Shown: piece by piece, positions 42,257 through 53,499 of the stretch | Numbering within the stretch: position 1 is the stretch's first letter | Layout: the number at the start of each line of letters is the position of its first letter | Source: Micrasema longulum | Lineage: Eukaryota; Arthropoda; Insecta; Trichoptera; Brachycentridae | NCBI GenBank assembly: GCA_022494885.1 | Contig: JAGVSM010001251.1 | Span: 372,001-436,000, forward strand | Direction of reading: 5' to 3' | DNA length: 64,000 nucleotides | Translations under genes and position numbers: made by a program | Notes under the pieces: model-generated | The model's input: the letters and a program-made list of their open reading frames with translations, nothing else | What the model was told of the DNA's origin: nothing | Database searches by the model: none

Positions 42257-42723
42257 AGGTAATACAGTGTGTGTTGGATTTGTTCCGACGTTTCGGCTAC
42301 CATTGCAGGAGGCATCTTCGGGGTAAACTGAGTGTATTGTAAAAAAAGGTGTGTTTAAGTACTAGTAATTTGTACCGTGTCGCAGTCGGTAGTAGGCATA
42401 TTTCTATTCGTTTTTGATGTATGTAGTGCTGGAAACCATGTTGGGTTTAACTTAAACTCGTCGTCTTTGTTTATGTTATTTGGGTGTTGGTGTATTTCAA
42501 TTGTCTCTTTTATTATTCGTGCACTGTAATGACTGGGTTTATGTAAAATTTTCGGATTGAAGGCGAAAAATGTCCGGTGTCGAAAGAGTGTTCAGCAATC
42601 GCAGATTTATCAGAGTGCCCAAATTAACACGCTCTTTTCTACAAAACACTCAGTTTACTCTAAAAATGGCTCCTGCAATGGTAGCCGAAACGTCGAAACA
42701 AATTCAACACACACGGTATTTAA
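42257..42723 (-). mobile_element. Penelope-like element remnant with inverted ends
   Basis: Inverted flanks lie at 42257-42345 and 42641-42723. Each has gtgtgtgttg, then a tttg-tt-cgacgtttcggc block, taccattgcaggag and aaactgagtgt. Between them the minus strand encodes the end of a GIY-YIG-type endonuclease region of Penelope-like elements: HSDKSAIAEHSFDTGHFSPS (from 42617), then, after a frameshift, SARIIKETIEIHQHPNNINK and DEFKLNPTWFPAL (to about 42424). Penelope elements often carry such pseudo-LTRs in inverted or direct arrangement. Nearly all of the reverse transcriptase is missing. Confidence 0.82.
42280..42330 (-). ncRNA. Hammerhead-like motif in the Penelope flank
   Basis: The minus strand reads ccgaaga, then tgcc...ggta that can pair weakly, then cgaaacgtc. 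The expected core is CUGANGA ... CGAAAC-GUC. The second half is perfect; the first has T changed to C. Penelope-like elements are known to carry hammerhead ribozymes in these repeats. The other flank (42650-42697) keeps cgaaacgtc but has lost the first box. Confidence 0.45.
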
Positions 42724-42729
42724 TTTAAT

Positions 42730-44281
42730 TAAAAAGAAAATGAGTATCCTCGATATTCGGTATGCAGTGTCAACCGGTCACAACCCTAACAAATGAAATG
42801 GATTAGGAATGGAGGCCACTAATCTCATCTTTGTTCTTGATTGAATTGCTATGGTCTATCTGGTCACTTGCAAGCGGCACTAGCACGAGGGCAGGTACCG
42901 TGGTGGCTCAACACTGGTGGTTGGTGGAAACAAAGTTTATGATGCAGCACACGTTCAACAAAATAAACGCGCGATGTACGTTACGAGGTCTTAATGTGGC
43001 GGATGATCAAAGAAAACTAAGGTGGGAAGTGAAAAGTTGTTGTGGGTACATAGGATGTAGAAGTTGTGACAATACTGGTCCAATGCATATCCACATAATT
43101 CGCAGCCAAACATATACATACAAATATTTACATATACTAATATACATATCTTTAATTTGTCTAGCTATTGACAAATTAGGAAAATAAAAATATTTTAAGA
43201 ATGCTGTAATTCATCAAATTTCTTAGAAATATAACAATTATAAATTTCTTTTTATGTTCCCAGCAGTGTCACCAGATGTCAAAGTCAGCTATTTATCAAA
43301 TCTTCAAAGCGTAACATTAGTTTTTATGCCCCAATGTCCAGATTGTGTAGATTAGTCAATTCGTAGTTTGGTATGTATACACAGTATGGGATGAAGATGG
43401 ATTGGCATGGGTTAGCTCAAAGTCTCATATGTTGGTCGTGTTTTTTAATAAATTGTACATTTGTTTTATTGTCCATGTTTGTCTTTGCTGGATATTTTTA
43501 TGTTATTTTTGTTCAGTTTCTTGTACATTTGTTTTTTCGTATGATTAATGTAATTGGCTTAGGCCGTGTATATTATATAGTAAAAAAACACGTTTTCTGA
43601 CATTATCTCTTGAGACAAATTGTAATATTTCTGAGAATTAGGTATTTGACTTCAAAGCCTATTAAAAAAAATTATATATATTTACAACACATCATATTTA
43701 TATTTCATTCAATTGATACACAAATCCCAACTCCATGGGACCAATGTCCTGTGTTAAGTTGGAACGAATATATGTATAACACTTTAAAAATCAATATCAC
43801 TTTATTTGTAAATTGATCAGAACAAAAACATCATTATAAAATACATGACATATCAACATATAAAAGAAACATGCAACGAAAAAAAAATTTGAAGTACATG
43901 AAAAAATAAAATTGAAATAAACTACCTCAGATATTTAAAAACCATTTAAGGAGTTTTTCACTCGAACCCCAAGGAAGATTTAGTTCTGAAACTCTTTTTG
44001 ACAAAAGATTTTGTTCTTGAGAGCTTTTTTCCAAAATATTGAACACTCGAAGGTAAATAAATTTTAAAACGTGTTCCTGTTTTTAAATTAAATTTAATTA
44101 AATTTAATTGAAAAAATAGTTTTTTTTAGATAGGTACAGTATTTCAATAAAATCAGCAAATTGTTATATGTATAAAGTGATTAATTTTCTGTTTAAAATA
44201 TCAAATGTTTATAGTATCAATCCCGTCAGGAAAAAGCCAGACAATGTGTTAATAGTAATTTTATGTATGCATTTTTTATCT
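42730..44281. other. Unidentified stretch with one 118-codon frame
   Basis: The plus frame 42831-43187 lies in slightly G+C-richer DNA and has several cysteines near its end (CCGYIGCRSCDN). I do not recognise it; upstream and downstream are A+T-rich. No promoter or splice pattern supports a gene. Confidence 0.3.
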
Positions 44282-44614
44282 GTTCTAAATTTGTTGCAAC
44301 AGTGAGGGAAAACATTTTCAAGGAGGGAATATGAAATTCTAGGTATTTACAGGGCTTATGACCAATTATTGGTTGGTTTAAGTGGCCACTTTAAACACTG
44401 TTTAAATTCACCAATCCTCAGCTCTTTCATCTGTCGACTTTTGTGAAGTTAAAGTCCTGAAATCTTGGATGTTTAAACAAAAGCAGAACGGCAAATGTTA
44501 CACAGTGTGTAAAGTGGCCCCTTAAGCCTGCCAATGACAGGCCCAGTAAAGGCCTAGACTTTCATATTACCTTTTTAAAAATGTTTTCCCTCGCTGTTGC
44601 AATTGATTAAGAAC
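44282..44614. mobile_element. FBR, second head-to-head hairpin copy
   Basis: The left arm runs gttctaaatttgttgcaaca, tctaggtatttacagggctt and gtggccactttaaacactg. The right arm is the imperfect reverse complement: ttacacagtgtgtaaagtgg, ccaatgacaggcccag, ggcctagactttcatattac, ending ttgcaattgattaagaac. The centre holds ctgtcgacttttgtgaagtt. Both outer ends read gttct inward. It is the same architecture as 12262-12643. Confidence 0.82.
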
Positions 44615-44619
44615 TTAAT

Positions 44620-45270
44620 AACTCGCTTAGAAATGTGACCAGTGTACAAACATATGGACAAACTCAAAGCATCGTTGATATTTCTTTTGTCTAAATGTTC
44701 AATATTCATGTGTAAGAATACAGATATTTGTTGTTATTTTCATTCTAATAGACAAATAAATTCTTTTTTTCATGTTTGTATTTTGATTGAATATTATATA
44801 ATATAACGTGCAATAAACAATGTCTACAAAAACACAAAAGTGATTTGATCATCAATTAACAAATGGTGACAAAATGGCAAGGACAGAAAACACGATAGTT
44901 TAAAATTTTATTACCGAAGTTTAACACCCATTTTAAGGTTATGTATAATTTGTTTGATATTGTTACGTGTCTACAAATATTATTCAATGTCAAATATGTT
45001 CGTTTGTAACACTTTTGTGAGGTTAAATTTTTATGGGTATCTAATGAGTAAGTTTAGCCCTACGGAAAATTGTATAAAAAATGTATTCTTACGCGCAGTA
45101 AGAATAAGAGCATCAGATTTATTTATTTAATGCACAAAATACACAATATATGTTTTTTATGTCCTGACTTGTTTAAAAATTCAGTGTTGAGTCGGGACTC
45201 TTCGATATATAAATCAAAAATATTTATTTACATATTATAATAAAAAACAAGTTATCAAAACAATATGCAA
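44620..45270. other. A+T-rich stretch without genes
   Basis: A possible LINE-like patch with tcctgacttg...gagtcgggactc (45160-45205) that can form a stem. No coding remnant. Confidence 0.4.
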
Positions 45271-45535
45271 AATAATCAAAACAATGTACAAAATAATAAT
45301 AGAAAAATATAGATGGTAAAAATTAAAATAGAAAAATATAAATAATAAAAGTTTGTACATGTCGAAGAATGGAATGCAGAAAAGTTAAACAATAATTCGA
45401 TGATAACCGATATTAACATTTTAAAACAATATATAAATAATCAAAACAATATACACAATAATAATAGAAAAATATAAGTAGTAAAATTTATATATGTCGA
45501 AAAATGGAATGCAGAAGTGTTATAATAATACACAT
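45271..45535. repeat. 165-bp tandem duplication
   Basis: Units starting at 45271 and 45436 share aataatcaaaacaatgtaca, aaataataatagaaaaatat, gtaaaatttatatatgtcga (first copy diverged) and agaatggaatgcagaa. The period is 165 bp; the second unit is shorter because of a deletion. No function is apparent. Confidence 0.65.
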
Positions 45536-45667
45536 TTACGTATATGGATAATAATGAAGACAGCAGCGATGTTATATACTCGTATTTATTCCCGAAGCAA
45601 TCTCATACATTAGAATAGATTGTTCGGTGAAGTTTCTTCCTTATTGAGTTTTCTACATTTCCTTAAG

Positions 45668-45925
45668 GTATAGTGGCCTGCGCATTTGCCTGCCATGCAG
45701 AAGTCTCGGGTTTGATTCCCGACATGGTTAATGTGAAATAATTATTTAAAACGGTGGTTCGACACTAGAATATTTCATAGTCCCTGGACTGGCACCCGAA
45801 GCGTAAGACTGATCATTTTTCCTTGATGTTAAAAAAATGATCAAGATACGCTGCGATGATTGTATCAATGCAGTGCCCTATGCACCATCAGGTGCGGAAA
45901 GGGAATGGAGATGGAGAAGATTATA
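45668..45925 (+). mobile_element. Gly-tRNA-derived SINE with preserved box B
   Basis: The head tagtggcctgcgcatttgcc, tgccatgcagaagtctcggg and gggtttgattcccgacatg is close to a Gly-GCC tRNA. The body agaatatttcatagtccctg, actggcacccgaagcgtaag, actgatcatttttcc, atcaatgcagtgccctatgc and ggtgcggaaagggaatggag matches 29145-29410. Confidence 0.85.
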
Positions 45926-46039
45926 ATATAGGTATAAAACAATACGATTTCAGGAGTTCATCGAAACTGATTATTTTTCACGAAATTCGGTGGAATGCAT
46001 AAAAAAACATGAGATAAATAAAATAAATTAAAAATGATA

Positions 46040-46310
46040 ATTTTCGAACCCTAATCTAGTGGTGTAAAAGGCATTGAATTGGTAATAAAATTGCAGCGGA
46101 TTTTGGAATCTTGAGCTAAAGCATGAGGGCCAAACGCACCAACCACTACACTTCAAGGCGAAATTATCTGTGCTTTTTTGTAGGATTTTTACCAGAGAGT
46201 AGATACCGAGTCAAAAGCATTCATCCAAGGGCTCTGGTTCTATTTCACAATGAGCACTTCATTCTCCATCATCTCGTACACATAAGTATGTAATACTGTA
46301 TTCCTTAGTA
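46040..46310 (-). mobile_element. Gly-tRNA-type SINE, 5' and middle modules
   Basis: The plus strand shows, in reverse, gccaaacgcaccaaccacta (tRNA-like middle), taggatttttaccagagagt and ccaagggctctggttctatt (5' module), and agtatgtaatactgtattcc at the distal end. The 3' module is missing. Confidence 0.65.
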
Positions 46311-46436
46311 TATATTTATTTATTTTAATTTTATTTATTAGTTCCTTTACAATGCATGTATTACTTTTTTACAATAAATTTTATATAATTTTGAAACATG
46401 CCTTTTTAAACACGTATAATTTTTTTTATAAAAAAG

Positions 46437-46945
46437 AAATATTTGCGTTCTCATGATTTACTTAAACATTAAATTGTTTAGGGCAATTTTCAACGAGTTG
46501 TACATAAATCACTATTAAACAGGGAATTAAGTTGGAGTTTTTTTTATTTTTTTAAAAATATATTTGAACCCCTGTATTAAGTACCTTTACGTGTCATGTA
46601 CAAGGCTAAGGTACTCGGAAAAAATCGTTTTTGTTTGTCTTAGAAATGGGATGTTCGATCACTGATTTTGGTTTATTACCTTTATGAGTCCAATCACCAT
46701 TGTTGCAAAGTTCAAGAACAATGGCGCGTGATAACTACTTTTAACTACAGTGTGGATATATGTTAAGGATATTCCATCTTTCCTGCATTCTGCTTCAAGA
46801 TTATGGCGTTGCAAACTAAAAAATAGGCACTGAAATAACAGATGTTCGATACTCTGTGAAGAAATTGGGGTAGAGTGGGAATCGAACCACAAACCTTTGA
46901 GCCGTGATTTCAAGATACTAGCCACGAGACCACAACCCGGTTTGT
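46437..46945 (-). mobile_element. SINE-B copy split by a LINE insertion
   Basis: The tail and body (ttgcgttctcatgatttact, caacgagttgtacataaatc, ggaattaagttggag) lie at 46437-46537. The head (ttggggtagagtgggaatcg, aaccacaaacctttgagccg, gagaccacaacccgg) lies at 46862-46945. In intact copies these two parts are adjacent. The duplicated motif aagttggag (46529-46537) and aaattgggg (46862-46870), 7 of 9 matching, brackets the inserted LINE end. Confidence 0.85.
46538..46861 (-). pseudogene. 5'-truncated LINE end inserted in SINE-B
   Basis: Read on the minus strand the insert begins mid-ORF with SSQSIEHLLFQCLFFSLQRH, NLEAECRKDGISLTYIHTV and ends near NFATMVIGLIKVINQ and a stop at about 46659. The pattern [ST]-x-E-H-x-L-x-x-C, about ten residues, R-x-x-L marks the C-terminal region of many LINE ORF2 proteins. 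A 3' UTR of about 110 bp and a poly-A tail (ttttttttattttttt at 46538-46553, plus strand) follow. The insert is 324 bp and fits target-primed insertion. Confidence 0.78.
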
Positions 46946-46949
46946 ATAA

Positions 46950-47394
46950 ATGAAAATAAAATCTTTATCTCAAATACATATAAAACATTATAAAAATATA
47001 TAAAACTCACAAATAAAAACATTACAAATAAAAACATATTTTTGCTTATTTGGCCTGATTCACTCATGAATCCGTGCACATTCCTCATCCATAATCCATT
47101 TCCTTATAGCGATTCTTTAGTGATAGTACGAGTATTAACTTATTGTACTTATGGACAATGGAAGTAGGTTGTACACTTTAAAGAAGTAGACCAATCTTCT
47201 CTCCTATATATCAGTCCATGCACATTAAATTAAAACTACAATAACGAATAAATAAAACTTACAATACAGAACTACTGTAGTTTTGCATCAACAGCAACCT
47301 GCTTATACCCGGTAGCTGCCTGTGTAAAAACGCCGGATTACTAATTGGCAGGGCCGTAGAAGTGGTGGATTATAGATGGAGTACGTATTGTTTT
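46950..47394. other. A+T-rich stretch without genes
   Basis: No gene; a patch at 47290-47350 (cccggtagctgcctgtgtaa) is G+C-richer but unmatched. Confidence 0.35.
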
Positions 47395-48030
47395 TAATAT
47401 ATTAACAAGCATAACAACCATAAAACAAGATACTCCAATAGGGATCTGATACTAAGTGAAGGGGTCAACACTGTTCTGGCATCGAGACAACACTATAACG
47501 TGGGCAAAAAGGTCCATAACCTTTTGCCAGAATCATGGAAACACGGGAGTGATGTCAAATTGCGAAAAGTGTTGACCTCGCTCTTTCATGACATTGGTCG
47601 TATGGAGTCAGAAAAGTTGATGCATGCCACGTGTTGGAGATTCTTACTGGATGTCGAAAATAAAATATGAAAATAAAGAATAATTTTAAAAAAATATATA
47701 CCGATGGTAACCATAAAGTTTCGCATTATAAATACATTGTCTATATTTTATGAATATATGTATGCGCATGGGTGTATGTACGTGTGTGTGTAAGTACATG
47801 TGTATATATATGTGTATATATGTGTATGTATGTATGTATATGTATCAAAATAAACATATACAAGTAAGTTTATATTGTATTAGTCTGTGCTCTCTTTTAA
47901 TTTGTTAACTATTATCATATATTAGAATGTAATTGCCTAGCTTGGAACGGGGTATGAACCTTTGTTAGACGGGCAAAGTTAACGTAAAATTGTATTTTTG
48001 ATAAAAGGTATAAATAAATAAATAAATAAA
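47395..48030 (+). pseudogene. LINE C-terminus and 3' UTR
   Basis: The plus strand encodes HKTRYSNRDLILSEGVNTVL, ASRQHYNVGKKVHNLLPESW, KHGSDVKLRKVLTSLFHDIG and ends at ENKI before a stop near 47667. The N-T-V-L-A-S-R-Q-x-Y-N-V-G-x-K-x-x-N-x-L-P arrangement is the C-terminus of a LINE ORF2. The 3' UTR contains a (tgta)n microsatellite (47800-47850), a patch aacggggtatgaacc with tagacgggcaaag (47950-47980) and a tail of aaataaat units ending near 48028. Confidence 0.75.
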
Positions 48031-49319
48031 AAATTCTAATAAAAAAATCAACAAAAAAAGTAAATTTATAAAATAAAAGTAACTTATGTTTTTGGAACTA
48101 GTCTTCCGGTGATGATTCGTTATATTATGAACAAGTATTTCCGAACATTCACAGTTCAATGGAAATATTTGAGACAAGTTTAATGGAATATTCCGTGTAA
48201 CGGGCTCATCAATAATACCAAGAAATAGTAATAATGTACCATAAGTGGATCTTTTTCACATTTAGGTAAATAATTAGTCTTTAATTATTTCCAGTATCAT
48301 AGTTTTAATGGGGCGCCAGTAATACGTATAATTGATAAAAGCCGAGTTGAAGAGAATATTGAATTAGGTTTTTTGTTTGAGTAAAATTTTTTTTTAGTTC
48401 AGTTCAAAGCCGAAAATTGGCATTTATTACTAGCATAGTATTTTTATATTTTGTTTGCAAAACAGTGAAGGCGGTAAAAAAAAGTAAGCAAAATTAAAAA
48501 TATATAAGCAAACATATTAAGCGCTGACTATTCTCACTAGGTATAGTAAGTACCTGTTCTGAGTGAGACAGCATTATTTTTTTAAATATAAAATACAGCA
48601 TTTTTTTTTAGGGGTATCTTGAGAAAATGAATTCAAAATTGAATAATAAATAAAAAACGATAATCTTTTTAAAAATATGGATCTTAAAAATGTAATTTGA
48701 GGAGTTATCGACTTTTTTGAGTGGTAAACTGTGGTTTTAATACCAACTACAGTAGTGTAATGGTCAGTAATAGAGGTGCGAAGCACAACAGATACAGTAG
48801 AGTTAATTATATTATTATTAAAATTTTTAGATTATCACATTTTTGTATGTTTTTACTAGGTTACTTACGATTACAAGTATTCTCTTCTTGCTTTTGAGTG
48901 TACCTAGTATTTTCATAATCTATTTGTTTAAAAAAATGATTTGTATCACTAGCATGACTCTTATTCAAAAGAAAACAAAGTCATCACGATGAATTTACAC
49001 TGTTTCACTATAGGGTATTGGAAGATACAGAAGCTATACATATTCGAGTTTTAATAAAAGTTCAACGATAGCCGTTGAGGGGGCCTGTACCCAACGATAC
49101 AGGTAACTATCCACTGAATGTGACAAAAATAATGTACAAGGGAGTAATATTTGCTTTAATTACGATAGTTTTAAATTTAAAATCATTTTAGGGTGGCTGT
49201 TTTTTTATCACAGAAGCCTATTTAAAATGAGAAAGAGAAGTAAATATTTTTTTTATTGAGCGCAGGGTAAATGTTGACAGTTTAAATCATGAAAAAGATA
49301 ATCAAGTGATGATGTGTGT
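48031..49319. other. A+T-rich stretch without genes
   Basis: A short tRNA-like string (gtagtgtaatggtcagtaat at 48752) suggests a SINE scrap, but nothing around it matches. A small stem (cctgtacccaacgatacagg at 49084) is the only other structure. Confidence 0.4.
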
Positions 49320-49390
49320 GCTGGATATTTTTTAGGATTTTTACCTGAGAGTAGCTATTTAACTAAGAACAGTGGTCCAAATTTTTACAC
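49320..49390 (-). repeat. Gly-tRNA-type SINE, 5' fragment
   Basis: taggatttttacctgagagt is the reverse complement of the actctcaggtaaaaatcct block of the family 5' module. The neighbouring part is diverged. Confidence 0.45.
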
Positions 49391-50861
49391 ACATAAAATA
49401 AAAAGTTTCATCTCCCCTTGCCCAGACAAAAATAATACTGAAATGTCTGGGGAAACTTACCCCGTAAAAAAAGTCTTCATTTAAAAAATGTGAAATCTCA
49501 TTCAAGATCGAATAGTTTTAACATGATAAGTTAATGGATCGATTCATATTACAGTTTATCTAGAATCTCCAGTTTTTTCGATGATCTCACCATCGAACCA
49601 GAAATTAAAAACTCTATAGTTAATGAAATATCTATAAATTTGGACGAAAAGAGTTTATCAAGTCGTTAGACCCATATGTTAAAATGGTTTTAAAAGCATT
49701 TCGTTGTTGGTAAAGAATTTGAATTTTAACGTTTGTAAAATACCTGTTATAGGCGATGTATGACTCATCACCAGTTTTTTAATGAAACCATTAAAATTTT
49801 ATCGAAATTAATTATTAACCCCTTTGATCGAAATATAAAACAAAATTAATAATTCGTATTTTATTGGAGTAATAAAATTATGCAAGGTGTATAAACTACG
49901 CATTTTGGATCAATTTACCCCAATATAATCAAATCACAATTTAATTATCTTTGTTAGACGATTAACCGTACTCTACTCGAAAGAATAAGTTAATAGAATT
50001 TTTATATCGCCGATTAAAAATACAACGCATACTATTTTCAATAGCAAAAGCTTGTTGGATTTAAATGTAAAAATATTATTTTGATAAAAATAATATTATT
50101 ATCCTATGCTCACTAATCATTGAAGATTTTTTTAACATTTTAACGTCGCGTCGTCATAAAAAATAAAACAGTGAGATTTGCGAATAAAATTCACAAATAC
50201 CTAACACACTTATTTCTGCTTCAGTACTTACCCGGATTCAACTTTATTTAGTTTCTACTGCAGGCAAAGTCATCGAACTCACAAAATGGTCTCTCACAAA
50301 ACTTTTATATTCAATGTTTCAATTTTGTGGACATTGTGCCTATAGAAATGTAATATGAATTATATAGTGAACAAAATGAAATACTTCATCTTTGAAATGT
50401 CAATTAGTACATTTCACCAGCAATGGGCTCATTTCATATGGTGCGTTTATTTAAATAACGGTAAAATTCGAATGGTTTTTTTCAAACAAATAATTTCAAC
50501 GTTCCTGCCAAAATTCAACTGTCAAAAAACTTGGGCATTGCAGGCAAACGCACTTATTAGTACACCTTGATGCTGACTATGTAATAATACATTACGTTTG
50601 CTATAAATATTTGGTTATGTTCTATTGCCACGTCAAATCGTTCCAGGAGTGGTATTCTGAACGTAAAAGCGCGAGCAGAAAACGCATTTTTAATTCGTAT
50701 TTAGGTACTAAATACATGCTAACAGAAAAGCTTTTGACACAAATTGTACAATACAAATCAATTATATCGAGCCTTATAACTGTGATATGTTTGAAATAGG
50801 GCTAAAATAAAAATAAACATGTGACTTTATATTTTAAAAAATTAGGTGTACCAATAGTTCT
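49391..50861. other. A+T-rich stretch without genes
   Basis: Frames of 60-70 codons only, with no recognised domain or repeat. Confidence 0.4.
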
Positions 50862-50933
50862 CATGATTTTTCGGAGAGTCTTGCGCGCCTTACATGATTT
50901 TCGGTGAATCCAAATAACTAAACATGATTTTTC
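50862..50933 (+). repeat. Three short tandem units, about 30-bp period
   Basis: catgatttttc (50862), catgattttc (50893) and catgatttttc (50923) recur at spacings of 31 and 30 bp. The first two are followed by ggagagtc and ggtgaatc. The intervening bases are not conserved. Confidence 0.5.
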
Positions 50934-50939
50934 TCTGTC

Positions 50940-52815
50940 TAAAGTCACTGGTTTGTCGTAGTCGTTTTCCAATTTCCAATTTTTTTAATTATTATTCTTA
51001 CGTAAAACTGTTTACCCCAAATACCAAAAAAATACTATTTTATATAGAACCTAAAAACCTAAGTGTTTAATTTTCATAACAAATGATATATTACCACGAA
51101 CACATTTTTTTCTTTGAATGTAAAGCTATGTTTTCTCTTTTTTGTAATTATATTTATTTCCTATCTCTGGTTTCATATTTATGGTGCTGTTTCTTAATTT
51201 TTTTTTATTGGTTTTAATTAGCGGTTAAATCCATCGTTTTATTCTATTTATTGGATAAAAAAAAATTATAGTTTTCAAAAATAAACATAACATTTCTTCC
51301 CTTATAATGGAACAAGATGCTTGTGTTTAGAGAGAGAGTAGGTTTTAACATGTTTATTACGATATTTATTTTTGATTTAACATACTAATTTGTTGTGATA
51401 GAAAATAGGAACTAATGATATCAAAACAATAACTGGAAAATTTGTTTTTTGTCTCCGAGTCACCGAATGGTATTAGAAAAATTCAGTTTTATTTTTTTGT
51501 AATAAAACCTAAAAAAAAGGAGTTTTTCCTTACTCTTTAAAACGATCAAACCTACATAATTTATTTTGATACATACGTGACTTATTACATGCTCTGGCTA
51601 ATAAAACATTTCAAAAACAGTAAATAAAATTACTTATTCATGCAAAAATATTTTAAACGGACGTCAGTCTAACGCTTTAAAAATCGGTTGTTGTACGAAA
51701 TTTTAAGTAAAGTTTTGATAAGTTTTATGAATGTTCTTAATATTTCGAGTTTCATAATGGAGATGCAAATAAAAACTATAAAACATGTCAATAAAACAAA
51801 TTTTATAATTTATTATTTATGAATATTTTTATGACCGAAAGAGCCTTAATTACGCTTGTCTATTTTGCAAAGCCTGGACATCTTATGCTGACAGTTAGTC
51901 GGCAATTAAGATCAGGAAAAACTTTTAAATCATTTGTGGACTTATAGACATGATTCGGCTTTTTTTATATTGAAAATGAACTATTTTTATCCTGCTTTTG
52001 ACGTGGGTAAAATGTTTATATTTACTTTATAGGGATGGTGATTTATTTTTTAAATTACAAAAAATACTATAAATTTGTTATGTTTATAATAGGTATAAAA
52101 GGATGAGGTGGGATGTTTCGTCTGTAGGCTGTTTTAGAACCTTTTGCGCATTTGCTCTAATGACGAGAAAACCACAGAAAACTCGCCGGGAGAAGGCATA
52201 TTGTTGTCCTTCGTTAATAGACCTTCCGAGCTATTTGAAGAGTGTTCGGCATTTGGTGTCCTGCTATCCTGCTTTTATTGCCTTAACTATATCTATAATA
52301 TATGACTTCTTAAAAGAAGTCAAGACAATACAAGTCCCCATGCCTTATAACTATTTGAATATTGTTTAAATCCTATTTTTAAAAATATGTACTTTGATTC
52401 GGAATATGGAATAAAATAGATAAAAATATTTTTTATGATAAGTTTGTAGAAACGAAGGGGTTATGCGCCAGTAAAATAAATTGACAAGTAATATTATAAG
52501 TCAACACTTATGTCATGTCTAATAATAACATTCACCTGTAAAGTTGTCATAAAGAAAACCAGTTAAGTTCGTGAAAGTGTCAATAGGGGATTAGCATACT
52601 TAATTTTAAATTAAACTTTTTTACCATAACAATTTTATCTTCTGCAGCTTCCTTTTTGCGTAAAATAAACATAGCTCGCAATATTTTTCCAAAAATTTAG
52701 TTCAATTTACAGTTCGGCTTATTATATACGGTCGTAAAAATTTACATTTTTTTCAAACAATATAACACATAAAATACTAAACATATTTTGTCCCGGTTAA
52801 CAATCTAATAATATC
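50940..52815. other. A+T-rich stretch without genes
   Basis: One frame (52103-52369, 88 codons, plus) lies in G+C-richer DNA and includes TRKPQKTRREKAYCCPS, but I cannot place it in any family. The rest is A+T-rich. Confidence 0.35.
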
Positions 52816-53110
52816 TTTATTTGTTGCCGATAGACGGAATACATTTTTTAAAGGGGAAAATGGAAGTCTAGGAATTAACTACCCTTATTTTGTACACTAA
52901 AATTATAAACACACTAATATTACCGTGAGGTTTTTTATTTAAGGTTGATGTGAAATTGACCTTCAAATTTATTTGGTAAAAACTTATTCAGTTATATGTA
53001 CCAATGACGCCATTTTTAGTAAAAGAATATTACTTCTAAATAATTACAAAGCTAATGACCTATTGCTTGGTTAATTAATTACTTGGACACACTGTAACAC
53101 CAAACATTAT
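52816..53110 (+). repeat. FBR copy interrupted by 150 bp
   Basis: The terminal part tttatttgttgccgatagac, gaaaatggaagtctaggaat/taacta ends at about 52885. The central part resumes at about 53048 with aaagctaatgacctattgc and ggacacactgtaacacc. The intervening sequence is not FBR and has no clear ends; aattaacta and aattacaaa at the borders may be a worn target duplication. Confidence 0.6.
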
Positions 53111-53331
53111 TTTGTTGATATTAGATGTATATTGTAGAAATAATATAATTCTTTAAATGTCGTTTTAATTGGTTCATAAAACATTTTTCAATTAGAATTT
53201 GGAGGGAATTCAACAAACGAGTTTTATGTTATTATATTATGAATCAAATATACAAATTTCAAATCACAGGCTAATCTCTCATTTGCATACAAAATTTGAC
53301 AAAATAGTGAATAAATATTCAAATAATCAAT

Positions 53332-53496
53332 GGGCTTTACTTATAAACCTGGTATAAAGTTACGCCTAGGCAAAGTGGTAAAATTAGGATGGAAATACCA
53401 TCCTTATTCTACTACTATAATAAGGATGGTATTCCCATTCTTATTCTGCCACTATGCCTCGGCGTAACTTTTACACGAGGTTTATAAGTGAGGCCC
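53332..53496. mobile_element. 165-bp foldback MITE
   Basis: The element begins gggctttacttataaacct and ends with its imperfect reverse complement (aggtttataagtgaggccc). Arms include taaagttacgcctaggcaaa and ggatgg-aataccatcctta. The two arms meet with almost no loop near 53418. No coding capacity. Target-site size is unclear (flanks aat and tat). Confidence 0.82.
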
Positions 53497-53499
53497 TAT

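Noticed and set aside
47755..47860. (TGTA)n array as a regulatory element
   Set aside because: A simple microsatellite inside a LINE 3' UTR; nothing points to regulation.
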